Assembly (NCBI GenBank): GCA_002423395.1
Contig: DIVZ01000007.1
Coordinates: forward strand, 239,635 to 303,634
Reading direction: 5' to 3'
Length of the DNA: 64,000 bases
DNA from: Eubacteriaceae bacterium UBA6119
Lineage (GTDB): Bacteria; Bacillota; Clostridia; Eubacteriales; UBA1433
The notes below the pieces were generated by a model. It saw nothing but the letters and a program-made list of their open reading frames with translations. It had not been told where the DNA came from and searched no databases. Positions 16,468 to 24,645 of the stretch are shown here, piece after piece. Position numbers and translations under genes: made by a program. The stretch's first letter is position 1, and each line of letters starts with the position of its first letter.

Positions 16468-17142
16468 ATGGATGTAAAACTTGTAACAGTGAACACGCTC
16501 ATACTTTCGGATACAATGAAATATAACGGAGTTGTACTGCTTGCATACAGAATAGAGTATCCGGAATTCAGATCAGTGTTCTACCGTAAAGCAGTTGTGA
16601 AAATGAATAAGTTTTATAAAGACAAAGCATACGAATATGAAAAATATTACAGAAATGTGCTTTTTAATATGGCGGTTGAACAGTATAAATACGATATGCA
16701 AAACGGATACCCCGTAAGACAATTTGACGCGGTTGTTGAGTTTAATGTAACTTATAATGAATTATGTATCTTAAGCCTTTATACAGATGAATATGAGTAT
16801 ACAGGCGGCGCTCATGGCAACACAATAAGAACGTCTCAGACATGGAATATGCAGGAACAAAGAATGGTTAAATTAAGCGAGCTGTTCAGAATACAACTGG
16901 GTTACAGAATATATATATTTAAAATTATTGCAGAAGAAATAAAAAAAGATGAAAGCATTTATTTTCCGGACTGGGAAAAGCTTATAGTTCAGACTTTTAA
17001 TGAAGAAAGTTTTTATGTAACATACGAAGGAATAATTATATATTATCAGCAATACGACATAGCGCCATATTCCAGCGGAATAAGAGAATTTTTGATTCCT
17101 TACAGTATAAACGTCATAAATCCTAAGTATTTATGCATATAA
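16468..17142 (+). CDS. DUF4163/DUF3298 (RsiV-like) domain protein
   Basis: About 224 residues. The C-terminal half carries the DUF3298 hallmark TGGAHGNT near residue 113, and the N-terminal part resembles DUF4163. In RsiV these domains bind lysozyme and control an ECF sigma factor. Here there is no membrane span, signal peptide or sigma gene nearby, so it is a cytosolic or leaderless relative of unknown function. I start at ATG 16468 because GAGGTGA lies six bases before it; the GTG at 16459 falls inside that ribosome site. A TATAAT lies at 16433-16438. Confidence 0.82.
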   Translation: MDVKLVTVNTLILSDTMKYNGVVLLAYRIEYPEFRSVFYRKAVVKMNKFYKDKAYEYEKYYRNVLFNMAVEQYKYDMQNGYPVRQFDAVVEFNVTYNELCILSLYTDEYEYTGGAHGNTIRTSQTWNMQEQRMVKLSELFRIQLGYRIYIFKIIAEEIKKDESIYFPDWEKLIVQTFNEESFYVTYEGIIIYYQQYDIAPYSSGIREFLIPYSINVINPKYLCI

Positions 17143-17150
17143 TTTAAATT

Positions 17151-17175
17151 AAACCGCCTTAACGGCGGTTTCTTG
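17151..17175 (+). terminator. Terminator after the DUF3298 gene
   Basis: Eight-base stem AAACCGCC/GGCGGTTT with a five-base loop, followed by CTTGCTTTG. Confidence 0.8.
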
Positions 17176-17361
17176 CTTTGAGCTATCAATAATAAAAATA
17201 ATTATCAGCCAGATGAAAAAATACTGATAATGCATTTATGGGACAAAAATTGGTATTTTGCCTTTTACAGTTCTCGTAACATCAAGCTATGCAAAGTAAA
17301 AAATAAAATATGATATCTATAATGTTTTAATCGGCTCAATTCATATTTCAATTAAATGAAT

Positions 17362-17622
17362 TTATAATTCACATTTCTCAATATCGCCAAGCGCGAGATT
17401 AACATTGTCTTCTTCTACATTGTTTGCTGATTTTAGTTCATTTTCATAAAACTGATTTAAGAGGAGCAAAAAATTTTCGAGTAAGTTGACGCGATCTTTA
17501 GTGTGATTTATAACGCTTTTAGTATGTTCATTGCTGGGCATAGTTGATAATAAATTTAAATCGAGATAAACATCCTGAATAACTTTGTCAAGAAATTTTA
17601 AAGACAAACTAACATTTTGCAT
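17362..17622 (-). CDS. Small unknown protein next to a hydrogenase protease homologue
   Basis: 86 residues, largely helical and acidic toward the C-terminus (NNVEEDNVNLALGDIEKCEL). I recognise no domain. Start ATG 17622 is preferred over 17628 because GGAG then lies seven bases upstream. It follows the hydrogenase maturation protease-like gene by 67 bases on the same strand and may be co-transcribed. No function can be proposed from sequence. Confidence 0.6.
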   Translation of the reverse strand: MQNVSLSLKFLDKVIQDVYLDLNLLSTMPSNEHTKSVINHTKDRVNLLENFLLLLNQFYENELKSANNVEEDNVNLALGDIEKCEL

Positions 17623-17689
17623 AAACATTCTCCAAAGACATTTTTAGTTATTATATTCATATATAACAGTGTTGTGACATTTAGATGAG

Positions 17690-18157
17690 TTATTTTACAG
17701 AAATAATATTATTTTGTATATTTATAATGAGCAGTTCAATTTTTCTGCAGATTTGGGCAAAATTATTTTCAAGTTCATTGCTAAGACCGCTTTTAAAACT
17801 GACATCTTGTACGTTAATGCTTATTATGTAGCCTGAATATGAAAGATGGAACAAATTCATAAAATTGAATACATTATAGCTGAAAGGATTGGCGGAGTTG
17901 TTTTTTTTATAAAACTGTACAGCGTCACTGATTTTGCATAACTGCAAAGAACCGGGATTTTTTTCAGAATGGGCAGCAAGCAGAATAATAAGATAATCGT
18001 CCTCGTTAATGGATTCGAAACAAAATTCAAAATCAGTGTTGCATATAAGAACACCAATGCTTTGTTCCTGCAATTTGTTTTTTAGCTTTTCCGCTACTTC
18101 AATTGCAATTGCATCGTCTCTTTTATACCTGTTTCCCAATGCTACAACACGCAGCAT
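17690..18157 (-). CDS. Hydrogenase maturation protease-like protein (HycI/HyaD family)
   Basis: 155-residue homologue of the endopeptidases that trim the large subunit of [NiFe] hydrogenases after nickel insertion. The opening LRVVALGNRYKRDDAIAIEV matches the family's GxGN..xxDDGxG start with the acidic nickel ligand. The middle DDYLIILLAAHSEKNPGSLQ matches the second acidic or substrate strand, but it has no clear second acidic ligand. The third ligand His may be in NLFHLSYSGY. Several residues differ from the classic set, so the activity needs proof. Start ATG 18157 has AGAGGTGA upstream. No hydrogenase structural genes lie in the window. Confidence 0.7.
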   Translation of the reverse strand: MLRVVALGNRYKRDDAIAIEVAEKLKNKLQEQSIGVLICNTDFEFCFESINEDDYLIILLAAHSEKNPGSLQLCKISDAVQFYKKNNSANPFSYNVFNFMNLFHLSYSGYIISINVQDVSFKSGLSNELENNFAQICRKIELLIINIQNNIISVK

Positions 18158-18331
18158 AAACAATCACCTCTTTTTTTGAGATAATAAATGTATATGATGC
18201 AATCTAAGCAAGTATAAAAAATAATTATATTTTTAATCTGCAAATAATTATTTAGAATATTTTGCAATCTTTATTTATTTGTTTTTTTAAGTTATAATCT
18301 TTTTCGACGTGTTAAAAGGATTTGAGTTTAA

Positions 18332-19537
18332 ATGTTTAAAGAAAAACTGGATAAGATTAAAAGAAATTTTAATAATGATAAAAATTTTAAATATTTTTTA
18401 GCTGTAGGCGTTTTTTTGGGAATAGCTACAGGAATATATTCGACAATATTTAATAATTTTTTAAGCGATACATATCATCTGTCCGCGCAAGCGAGAGGTA
18501 TGCTCGAATTTCCCCGCGAACTGCCGGGAGCTTTGATTTTTATTGTTATAAGTTCTCTGGCTTTTTTGGGCGATGTCAAACTGTTCAGCATAGGCGCTGT
18601 TATAACAGCTGTTGGCGCGGCGGGGCTTGGGCTGTTATCTCCCAGTTTTGCTTTGCTTGTTGTATGGATGATTATAAATAATCTGGGACTTCACATGATG
18701 CTTCCGCTTACGCCTGTTATAGGCATGAATTTATCTAAAAATGAAAATTACGGAATGAGACTCGGCCGCTATGCGGCATATAATTTGTTTGCGACAATTA
18801 TAGGATATGGTATTATTTGGGCAGGATTTAAGTTTTTAAGTTTTAACTATAAAGTTTCATTTATTATTGCATCTGTTTTTTATTTGTTTGGTGCTATTGC
18901 GGTAATGCACATTAAGATAAATAAAACTTCTGTAAAAAAGAATAAATTAATATTCAGGAAAAAATATACTCTTTTTTATATATTAAGCATTGTAAACGGT
19001 GCGAGAAAACAGATATTTTTAACATTTGCGCCATGGGTGCTTATACAGATGTATAATGTTGACCCGCCGCAGTTTGCCGTTTTAGGGTTAGTAATAGCGG
19101 CTGTGAGTATTATGACAAGAACGATTGTCGGAAAAGCGATAGATATAAAAGGCGAAATGTTTATTCTGTCGCTGACGGCTATACTTTTAATATTCATATG
19201 TATGGGTTATGCTTTTGCGAACAGAATAGCCGCCCCTAATATAGCTGTTATTATAATTGCCGCATGTTACGTTATTGATAACTCAATGTCTGCGGTAGAT
19301 ATGGCAAGGTCAACTTATCTTAAAAAAATTGCCGTTCATCCCGATGATGTATCACGCACACTTGCTGCAGGAACAAGCCTCGACCATGTTGTTGCGATGA
19401 CGATACCGTTTTTCGGAGGGCTTTTATGGACAAAGTACGGCTATGAATATGTATTTTTAGCTGCCGCGTTAATAGCCGTATTAAATTTTATATTATCAAG
19501 GCAAATTAAAATAGAAGTAAAAGAAACAGTGCAATAA
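18332..19537 (+). CDS. MFS transporter
   Basis: 401-residue major facilitator with 12 predicted spans. The N-half has FLGIATGIYSTIFNNFLSD near residue 28 and a loop ARGMLEFPRELPGALIF, the C-half opens at KIDIKGEMFILSLTA-like residues near 270. Substrate is unknown; the acidic helix context suggests a multidrug or sugar-type carrier. The ribosome site is weak (AAAGGATTTGAG). It converges on the oxidoreductase gene across a shared terminator. Tail KIEVKETVQ is a normal cytoplasmic end. Confidence 0.88.
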   Translation: MFKEKLDKIKRNFNNDKNFKYFLAVGVFLGIATGIYSTIFNNFLSDTYHLSAQARGMLEFPRELPGALIFIVISSLAFLGDVKLFSIGAVITAVGAAGLGLLSPSFALLVVWMIINNLGLHMMLPLTPVIGMNLSKNENYGMRLGRYAAYNLFATIIGYGIIWAGFKFLSFNYKVSFIIASVFYLFGAIAVMHIKINKTSVKKNKLIFRKKYTLFYILSIVNGARKQIFLTFAPWVLIQMYNVDPPQFAVLGLVIAAVSIMTRTIVGKAIDIKGEMFILSLTAILLIFICMGYAFANRIAAPNIAVIIIAACYVIDNSMSAVDMARSTYLKKIAVHPDDVSRTLAAGTSLDHVVAMTIPFFGGLLWTKYGYEYVFLAAALIAVLNFILSRQIKIEVKETVQ

Positions 19538-19565
19538 AAAACTGCCTTATATGGGCAGTTTAATT
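19538..19565. terminator. Bidirectional terminator
   Basis: Stem AACTGCC/GGCAGTT with A and T runs on both sides; it ends both the MFS gene and the convergent Old Yellow Enzyme gene. Confidence 0.85.
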
Positions 19566-19566
19566 T

Positions 19567-20559
19567 TTATATAAGGCTTTCTATAGCTTTTTTTGCCCAA
19601 AGCGAATCTTTAAGCATGGCTCTTCCGACACCTATTAAGTCCGCTTTTCCTTCTTTAAGAAGGTTTTCGGCGGCAGTTACGTCAGTTACACCGCCTGTTA
19701 AAATGACGGGTACGCTTACGGATTTTTTTATCTGCTGTGAAAGATCTGAAAAGAAACCCTGTGAAGTAAATTCAGGCAGAGTGTATTTGCAGAAACCGCC
19801 GGATATATCCAAGATATCCACTCCCGCTTTTTCAAGCTCAACAGCGGCAACTTTAGAATCTTCTATTGTTATTCCGCCCTGGATATAATCGCTTGCCGCA
19901 AGCCTTAGCAATATCGGGAAATTATCTCCGACAGAAGCGCGCACGGCTTTTACAACTTCAAGGTGCAATTTAATTCTTTTATATATATCACCGCCGTACT
20001 CATCCGTTCTTTTGTTTGATAAAGGTGAAAGAAATTGATTAAGCAGATATCCGTGACAAGAGTGAATTTCCACTCCGTCAAAGCCAGCTTTTTTGACACG
20101 CGCGGCGGCTGAGGCAAACTGCTTAATAATCTCTTCAATTTCTTGAACTGTAAGTTCTCTCGGTATAACATCATTATCAGGGTGAACTATTGCGGACGGA
20201 CCGACAACTTCATTTTTAACGGCTTCTTTTTTTGCGCCTGAGCCCGCGTGATTTATCTGCATTATAGCTTTAGTGTCGTTGACGTGCATTACATCTGCAA
20301 GTAGTTTTAAACCATCTATAGTATCATCATCCGCAACTGAAAGCTGACCGATTTTAGCTCTTCCATCAGGAGTGATAAAACTATGTTCTATAATAACAGC
20401 GCTAAAATATCCGCCTTTAGACTTTTCATCATAGTAATCTACTAATTCCTTTGTTACTTTTCCGTAAACGTCAGGTTTTGATGTCGCCATAGGGGGCATT
20501 ATAAGCCTGTTTTTGAGTTTTATTTTATCTGTATTTAAAGGCTGAAGCAATTTATACAT
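19567..20559 (-). CDS. NADH:flavin oxidoreductase / Old Yellow Enzyme family
   Basis: 330-residue FMN-dependent TIM-barrel ene-reductase. The N-terminal KLKNRLIMPPMATSKPD, the catalytic block GFDGVEIHSCHGYLLNQFLS near residue 160 and SPLSNKRTDEYGG are the family markers. The C-terminal GGVTDVTAAENLLKEGKADL binds the FMN phosphate. It is single-domain, without the iron-sulfur and FAD domains of 2,4-dienoyl-CoA reductase. Start ATG 20559 has GGAGGT five bases upstream and is preferred to the ATG at 20571. Substrate is probably an alpha,beta-unsaturated carbonyl. Confidence 0.94.
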   Translation of the reverse strand: MYKLLQPLNTDKIKLKNRLIMPPMATSKPDVYGKVTKELVDYYDEKSKGGYFSAVIIEHSFITPDGRAKIGQLSVADDDTIDGLKLLADVMHVNDTKAIMQINHAGSGAKKEAVKNEVVGPSAIVHPDNDVIPRELTVQEIEEIIKQFASAAARVKKAGFDGVEIHSCHGYLLNQFLSPLSNKRTDEYGGDIYKRIKLHLEVVKAVRASVGDNFPILLRLAASDYIQGGITIEDSKVAAVELEKAGVDILDISGGFCKYTLPEFTSQGFFSDLSQQIKKSVSVPVILTGGVTDVTAAENLLKEGKADLIGVGRAMLKDSLWAKKAIESLI

Positions 20560-20686
20560 ATTTACCTCCATTATTAATTTTATAGTTTATAATAAATAAA
20601 AGCGCTAATCAATAAAAAATATATTATTGCATACAAATTAATTATATTATAATTTATATAAATTATTTACTATACGGGAGGTATTT

Positions 20687-21202
20687 ATGGATTTTTTGGA
20701 TTTTGCAAAGCAAAGATACTCGGTTCGCTCTTACAGCGATAAGAAAGTGGAAAAAGAAAAAATCGAAAAGATACTTGCGGCAGGCAATATCGCGCCGACA
20801 GCGCATAATAATCAGCCACAGAAAATTTATGCAGTTATAAGCGAAGAAGCAGTAATTAAAATTAAAAGCGCGACAAAATATACATTCGGCGCAAGCTGTT
20901 TCTTTATAATAGGTTATGATAAGAATGAAAGCTGGTATGAGATAAACAATAGAAAAGGACCCGGCGCGGCAGTCGACCCCGCTATTGTTTGCACACATAT
21001 GATGCTAGAGGCTTATGACTTAGGCCTGGGTACGCTGTGGGTGGGTAATTTTAATGAAGATTTATTAAGAAAAGAGTTTAATATACCTAATAATATAGAG
21101 CTTATTTGTATTTTGGTTGCAGGATACGCATCCGATGAGGCTTGCCCGCATGCATTTCACAATACAAAAAAAGATTTAAACGAAACTATGGAATATCTTT
21201 AA
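20687..21202 (+). CDS. Nitroreductase family protein
   Basis: 171-residue FMN enzyme that reduces nitro compounds or quinones with NAD(P)H. FMN-binding opening AKQRYSVRSYSDKKV, the APTAHNNQPQ loop (near residue 36) and the GLGTLWVGNFNED block near 118 are diagnostic. The GPGAAVDPAIVCTHMMLEAY helix forms the dimer interface. Start ATG has GGGAGGT seven bases upstream. It lies back to back with the oxidoreductase gene. Confidence 0.93.
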   Translation: MDFLDFAKQRYSVRSYSDKKVEKEKIEKILAAGNIAPTAHNNQPQKIYAVISEEAVIKIKSATKYTFGASCFFIIGYDKNESWYEINNRKGPGAAVDPAIVCTHMMLEAYDLGLGTLWVGNFNEDLLRKEFNIPNNIELICILVAGYASDEACPHAFHNTKKDLNETMEYL

Positions 21203-21204
21203 GA

Positions 21205-21717
21205 TTAGAGAGTCAGACCTATTTTTGTAAGTATTTCACTAAGTTCTATCGGTGTGTAATTTATGCGTTCCGCGCAGGCGCAGAAATGGTATTTTGAGTA
21301 ATCAAGATATTGCGGATTACTGTGCACGTGCCCGAATATATTTACATACGGCATGTTAGTGTTTGTGTACAGCGGTTCGTGAGACAGGATGAGAAATTTC
21401 TCGATAATTATCGGGTATTTGCAGACCATATAAAACCCCGCTTTTTTCCACCAGGAATAAGTGTATGTTTTGTCATGATTGCCAAGCACTAATATTTTAG
21501 AGCCGTTTAATAAGCTTACAAGCTCTTTTATTCTTTCTTTTGAAGCAAAAGCAAAGTCCCCGAGCATAAAAACTGTATCTCTTTTTTTTACTGTTTTGTT
21601 CCAATTGGATATTAACTGTTTATCCATTTCTTCAACAGACGCAAAAGGTCTGTTTTCGTATTCAATTATGTTTTCATGCCCGAAATGAGTATCGGCGATA
21701 ATGAATTGTTTTGACAA
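21205..21717 (-). CDS. Calcineurin-like metallophosphoesterase
   Basis: 170 residues, compact YfcE-like phosphoesterase with a two-metal active site. Metal ligands are in ADTHFGH (residues 8-14), MLGDFAF (near 50), VLGNHDKTY (near 76), ILSHEPL (near 108) and NIFGHVHS (near 128). I choose the TTG start at 21717 because AAGAGG sits eight bases upstream; the in-frame GTG at 21726 lies inside that ribosome site. Substrate unknown; relatives cleave phosphodiesters or dinucleotides. It converges with the nitroreductase gene only two bases away. Confidence 0.9.
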   Translation of the reverse strand: MSKQFIIADTHFGHENIIEYENRPFASVEEMDKQLISNWNKTVKKRDTVFMLGDFAFASKERIKELVSLLNGSKILVLGNHDKTYTYSWWKKAGFYMVCKYPIIIEKFLILSHEPLYTNTNMPYVNIFGHVHSNPQYLDYSKYHFCACAERINYTPIELSEILTKIGLTL

Positions 21718-21949
21718 GCGGCGCACCTCTTAAATTATTTGCATATATATTATATCCTTATTTTTATTGATTATATTAACAATTATATTAGTTTGCAAAT
21801 ATCAAAAAAATATATTTTTTATCAAATTAAGTCATATAATGTTGCAAAATATACACACATTGTTATAATAAATATTATGAAGATGTAAATATAATATTTA
21901 TATTAAGTACGTAAGAGAAGAGAAAAAATAAGAATAAAGGGGATATAAA

Positions 21950-22404
21950 ATGGAGGATGCATATTATAATTCCAAATATGGCAACGCTATTAATGTTTGC
22001 TTAAAATACGGTCAGCTTGATGAGGATAAAAAACTTCGTCTTGTGGGGAAGAATTTAAACAATGAATATGAAAGATGGCTTGCGCTTGCAGTTGAACAAA
22101 CAACGTTTTTTGAAATGCAGACAGGCCATTTTTTATTTGGGTTATCCCTAATTTAATATATTTTAAAAAGAGAAAGTCGCTTTTTATTAACAATTCATCT
22201 ACTGATAGCTTATCTATAAACTTAACCTCAAATGAAATTAAATCTGCACAAATTGCGCAAGAACAACAGATACCCGTAAATATCTATAAACCGGCGGCAA
22301 CAAGCTGCGATAATGAGATTTTATTTTGCAGAAAATGCGGCAATAAACTTCTTGAAGATTCTATTTTCTGCAATAAATGCGGAACGAAAATAAAGGAGAA
22401 TTGA
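21950..22404 (+). pseudogene. Frame-disrupted zinc-ribbon membrane protein (member 1)
   Basis: The first frame encodes 68 residues from ATG 21950 (AAAGGGG upstream) and stops at 22156. From about 22129 another frame continues without a stop to 22404. It encodes a hydrophobic FFIWVIPNLIYFKK segment, a linker and a double zinc ribbon FCRKCGNKL...FCNKCGTK nearly identical to that ending at 24613. One extra T in the T6 run at 22129-22134 would join the two halves. The cause may be real mutation, a variable homopolymer or a sequence error. The N-terminal domain is otherwise unrecognised. Confidence 0.7.
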
Positions 22405-22405
22405 A

Positions 22406-22771
22406 ATGAAATGCGTTAATTGTAATATGGAAATCCCCTCAGACAGCGGATTTTGTCAATACTGCGGAGAGAAAATTGTAGTATCAGTGCCTGTAGAGCA
22501 AAATAATAATAATAATGCACTTATTACAGTCTTAATAATAATTATTATGGTTCTTATATGTATTTGCTTTTATTTCGGAATTGAATACTCCGAAGCTAAA
22601 ACGCAAAATGATTTTTTTGATAAATCTGCCGGAATAGTGATAGACAATAAGACAAAATATTACCATACATATAATTGCGAAATATTTCAGAATACCGATA
22701 AAAGTTTTTGGATATATAACGTTGAATGGGCAAAACAAGAGGGTTATAAGCCGTGCTCGAAATGCCATTAA
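22406..22771 (+). CDS. Zinc ribbon membrane protein with C-terminal CxxC domain
   Basis: 121 residues, starting right after the previous frame ends. N-terminal zinc ribbon CVNCNMEIPSDSGFCQYCGE, an Asn-rich spacer, one membrane span (ALITVLIIIIMVLICICFYF, about residues 39-58) and an outward domain ending GYKPCSKCH. That C-terminus resembles the small Cys-rich fold related to the Ada metal-binding domain (YHTYNC...AKQEGYKPCSKC). A cytoplasmic zinc ribbon and an external or luminal metal site is the likely layout. Ribosome site AAAGGAG is within the preceding gene's end, so translation is probably coupled. Confidence 0.78.
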   Translation: MKCVNCNMEIPSDSGFCQYCGEKIVVSVPVEQNNNNNALITVLIIIIMVLICICFYFGIEYSEAKTQNDFFDKSAGIVIDNKTKYYHTYNCEIFQNTDKSFWIYNVEWAKQEGYKPCSKCH

Positions 22772-22802
22772 CTGTCTAAAAAGTATAGAAAGAGAGAAGA
22801 GA

Positions 22803-23516
22803 ATGAAAAAGAAAGCAGTTATAGTTATTTTATTTATTGTTCTGCTTTTGACATCAGTGAACGTATATGCGTCAAAAGGCGGCAAGTATACTTTTAAAGA
22901 AGGAAATTTGAAAATAACGGTTCCGAGCAATTATGTAGTATTTACAAGAGACACAACATCAAAAGACGCCGATATAAAAAAATATGGAATTGATATAAGT
23001 AAATTACAGGAATATTTTAGCGACAGAAATGTTTATGCTGACATTTTGACGGATAAAGATGCGGAAATTATAGTTACAATATTAGAAAACCAGGGAAGCA
23101 AAGATATTTATAATTTAACCGAATATTTAAAGTTATACCCTGATGAATTTGAAAATTTAAAAAATAGTTTACTTAAATCCTTTTCAAAATCTGATGATAT
23201 ATCCAATATATCACTTTATAAAAATGATAAGTATTATTACATACATTTTGAAGGATATAATGGTTCTGATAAAAATTATGCAGATATTTATCTAACCATT
23301 ATTAACGGTAAGTTTATATCCTTAGGTACCATACCGCTTTCTAATGACCCTGTTAACAGTTCCCAGAAGACAGCACTTAAGAATTTTATAAATAAAAATG
23401 TATCTTTTTATGATGTTCAGCCGATACCCGCAAATACAAAGCCTATAGAATATGAAGAAAGCATATGGACAAGAGTGTGGCCCAAAGTGTGCGTGCCGCG
23501 ATTTTTAGTATTATAG
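22803..23516 (+). CDS. Exported domain half of a frame-disrupted zinc-ribbon protein (member 2, N-part)
   Basis: 237 residues starting at ATG 22803 (GAGAAGAGA upstream), with signal peptide MKKKAVIVILFIVLLLTSVN and predicted cleavage near VYA-SK. The exported domain is closely similar to residues 25-225 of the gene at 24646: GNLKITVPSNYVVFTRDT near residue 37, HFEGYNGSDKNYADIYLT near 155 and KNVSFYDVQP near 205. After that point it loses similarity and stops at 23516, while the downstream frame supplies the membrane span. It is thus best read as the N-half of one gene. Function unknown; conserved secreted domain. Confidence 0.8.
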   Translation: MKKKAVIVILFIVLLLTSVNVYASKGGKYTFKEGNLKITVPSNYVVFTRDTTSKDADIKKYGIDISKLQEYFSDRNVYADILTDKDAEIIVTILENQGSKDIYNLTEYLKLYPDEFENLKNSLLKSFSKSDDISNISLYKNDKYYYIHFEGYNGSDKNYADIYLTIINGKFISLGTIPLSNDPVNSSQKTALKNFINKNVSFYDVQPIPANTKPIEYEESIWTRVWPKVCVPRFLVL

Positions 23517-24613
23517 GAAGCATTATTGCATTCATAAAAAGAAAGGCAAATTCAGTGCATATACCTAAAGAAACGGCTATTGAAAAGCTGGAAAGCAAAG
23601 ATATAAGCATGTCTTCGGATTCGAATAATAATTATAAAATGAAAATTGAAGAAGCTTTAGCGCTTGATATAAATTTTCAAATCACAAATATAGAATATTC
23701 CCAGTTTACAATTGGCAACAAAGAAAAAATGTATGATAATTGGATTAATTCAAGCAGCGAGGGAATGAGCAAAATAGATGTTAAAGAAGGGTATTTTCTT
23801 TTAAATTATTTTATTGATTCAGATATTGAAAAATCGTCAAAAATAGCGGAAAAACTATCAGAAGTTAATAAACTGAATCATTACTCGGATAACAGAGAAA
23901 AACGAGATATTATAAAACTTGCAAATTCATACAATGATTTTAGTCCGCTTACTTTTATTGAAGAATATTCATTTAATAAAAAAAATATTAGAAATGAGTT
24001 TATTGATTGGCAGAAGACTTTGGATAGCCAGTTAACGGGAGAAGTGCTTAAAGAAAGTTTTAAATATCTGGATTATTTCACTGAGGCAGAAGAATTGGAA
24101 ACAGCTGAAAGCATTGCTAACCGTATAATAAAATTATGCGCAGAGCCAAAGGAATTATATAATAAAGCAATTTCTCTTTATTCATATGAACCGATGAAAG
24201 AAGAAAGATATACATCATTGTCAAAGGCAGTTGACGATTTTTTATTATGGCAAGATCTAAAAGATAAAGATTTAAGCATTAAAGATATTCAGATTGGTTA
24301 TTTATTGCTTTATTATTTTCAAAAGGAAGGCTATTTAAGTTTATCTAAAAAAACGTCACAAAAATTAATTGAAATAATGGAGTCAAGAAGTGATATTGCC
24401 GTTAAACAAAATATAGCATCTGATAACAATATTGTATCTGATTCCACTTTGGCACTTGCTACTGAGCCGCAGACTGACGGTGCAGAAATAATAAAAGCGG
24501 CAGACAATACTGATAAAGAAGATAAACTGGCGGATGTATTTTGCAGAAAATGCGGCAGTAAACTTCTTGGAGATTCGGTTTTCTGCAATAAATGCGGAAC
24601 GAAGTTAATTTGA
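23465..24613 (+). CDS. Membrane span, cytoplasmic domain and zinc ribbon half (member 2, C-part)
   Basis: A frame open from 23456 to 24613, first ATG 23465, no clear ribosome site. It begins with a span SVRAAIFSIIGSIIAFIKRK, continues with two helical repeats that resemble each other (MKIEEALALDINFQITNIEY and a second unit near 180), an Asp/Thr-rich linker, and ends with the double zinc ribbon FCRKCGSKLLGDSVFCNKCGTK. A one-base insertion near the CCC at 23481-23483 would fuse it to the exported half upstream, giving the same plan as the gene at 24646. If translated alone it would be a tail-anchored protein with a weak start. Confidence 0.7.
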   Translation: MDKSVAQSVRAAIFSIIGSIIAFIKRKANSVHIPKETAIEKLESKDISMSSDSNNNYKMKIEEALALDINFQITNIEYSQFTIGNKEKMYDNWINSSSEGMSKIDVKEGYFLLNYFIDSDIEKSSKIAEKLSEVNKLNHYSDNREKRDIIKLANSYNDFSPLTFIEEYSFNKKNIRNEFIDWQKTLDSQLTGEVLKESFKYLDYFTEAEELETAESIANRIIKLCAEPKELYNKAISLYSYEPMKEERYTSLSKAVDDFLLWQDLKDKDLSIKDIQIGYLLLYYFQKEGYLSLSKKTSQKLIEIMESRSDIAVKQNIASDNNIVSDSTLALATEPQTDGAEIIKAADNTDKEDKLADVFCRKCGSKLLGDSVFCNKCGTKLI

Positions 24614-24645
24614 ACAGTTAAATAATATAGAAAAGAGAGAAGAAA

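Noticed and set aside
22722..22802. Longer N-terminus for the exported protein starting at 22722
   Set aside because: It would overlap the preceding gene and bury the signal peptide; ATG 22803 gives a normal signal sequence.
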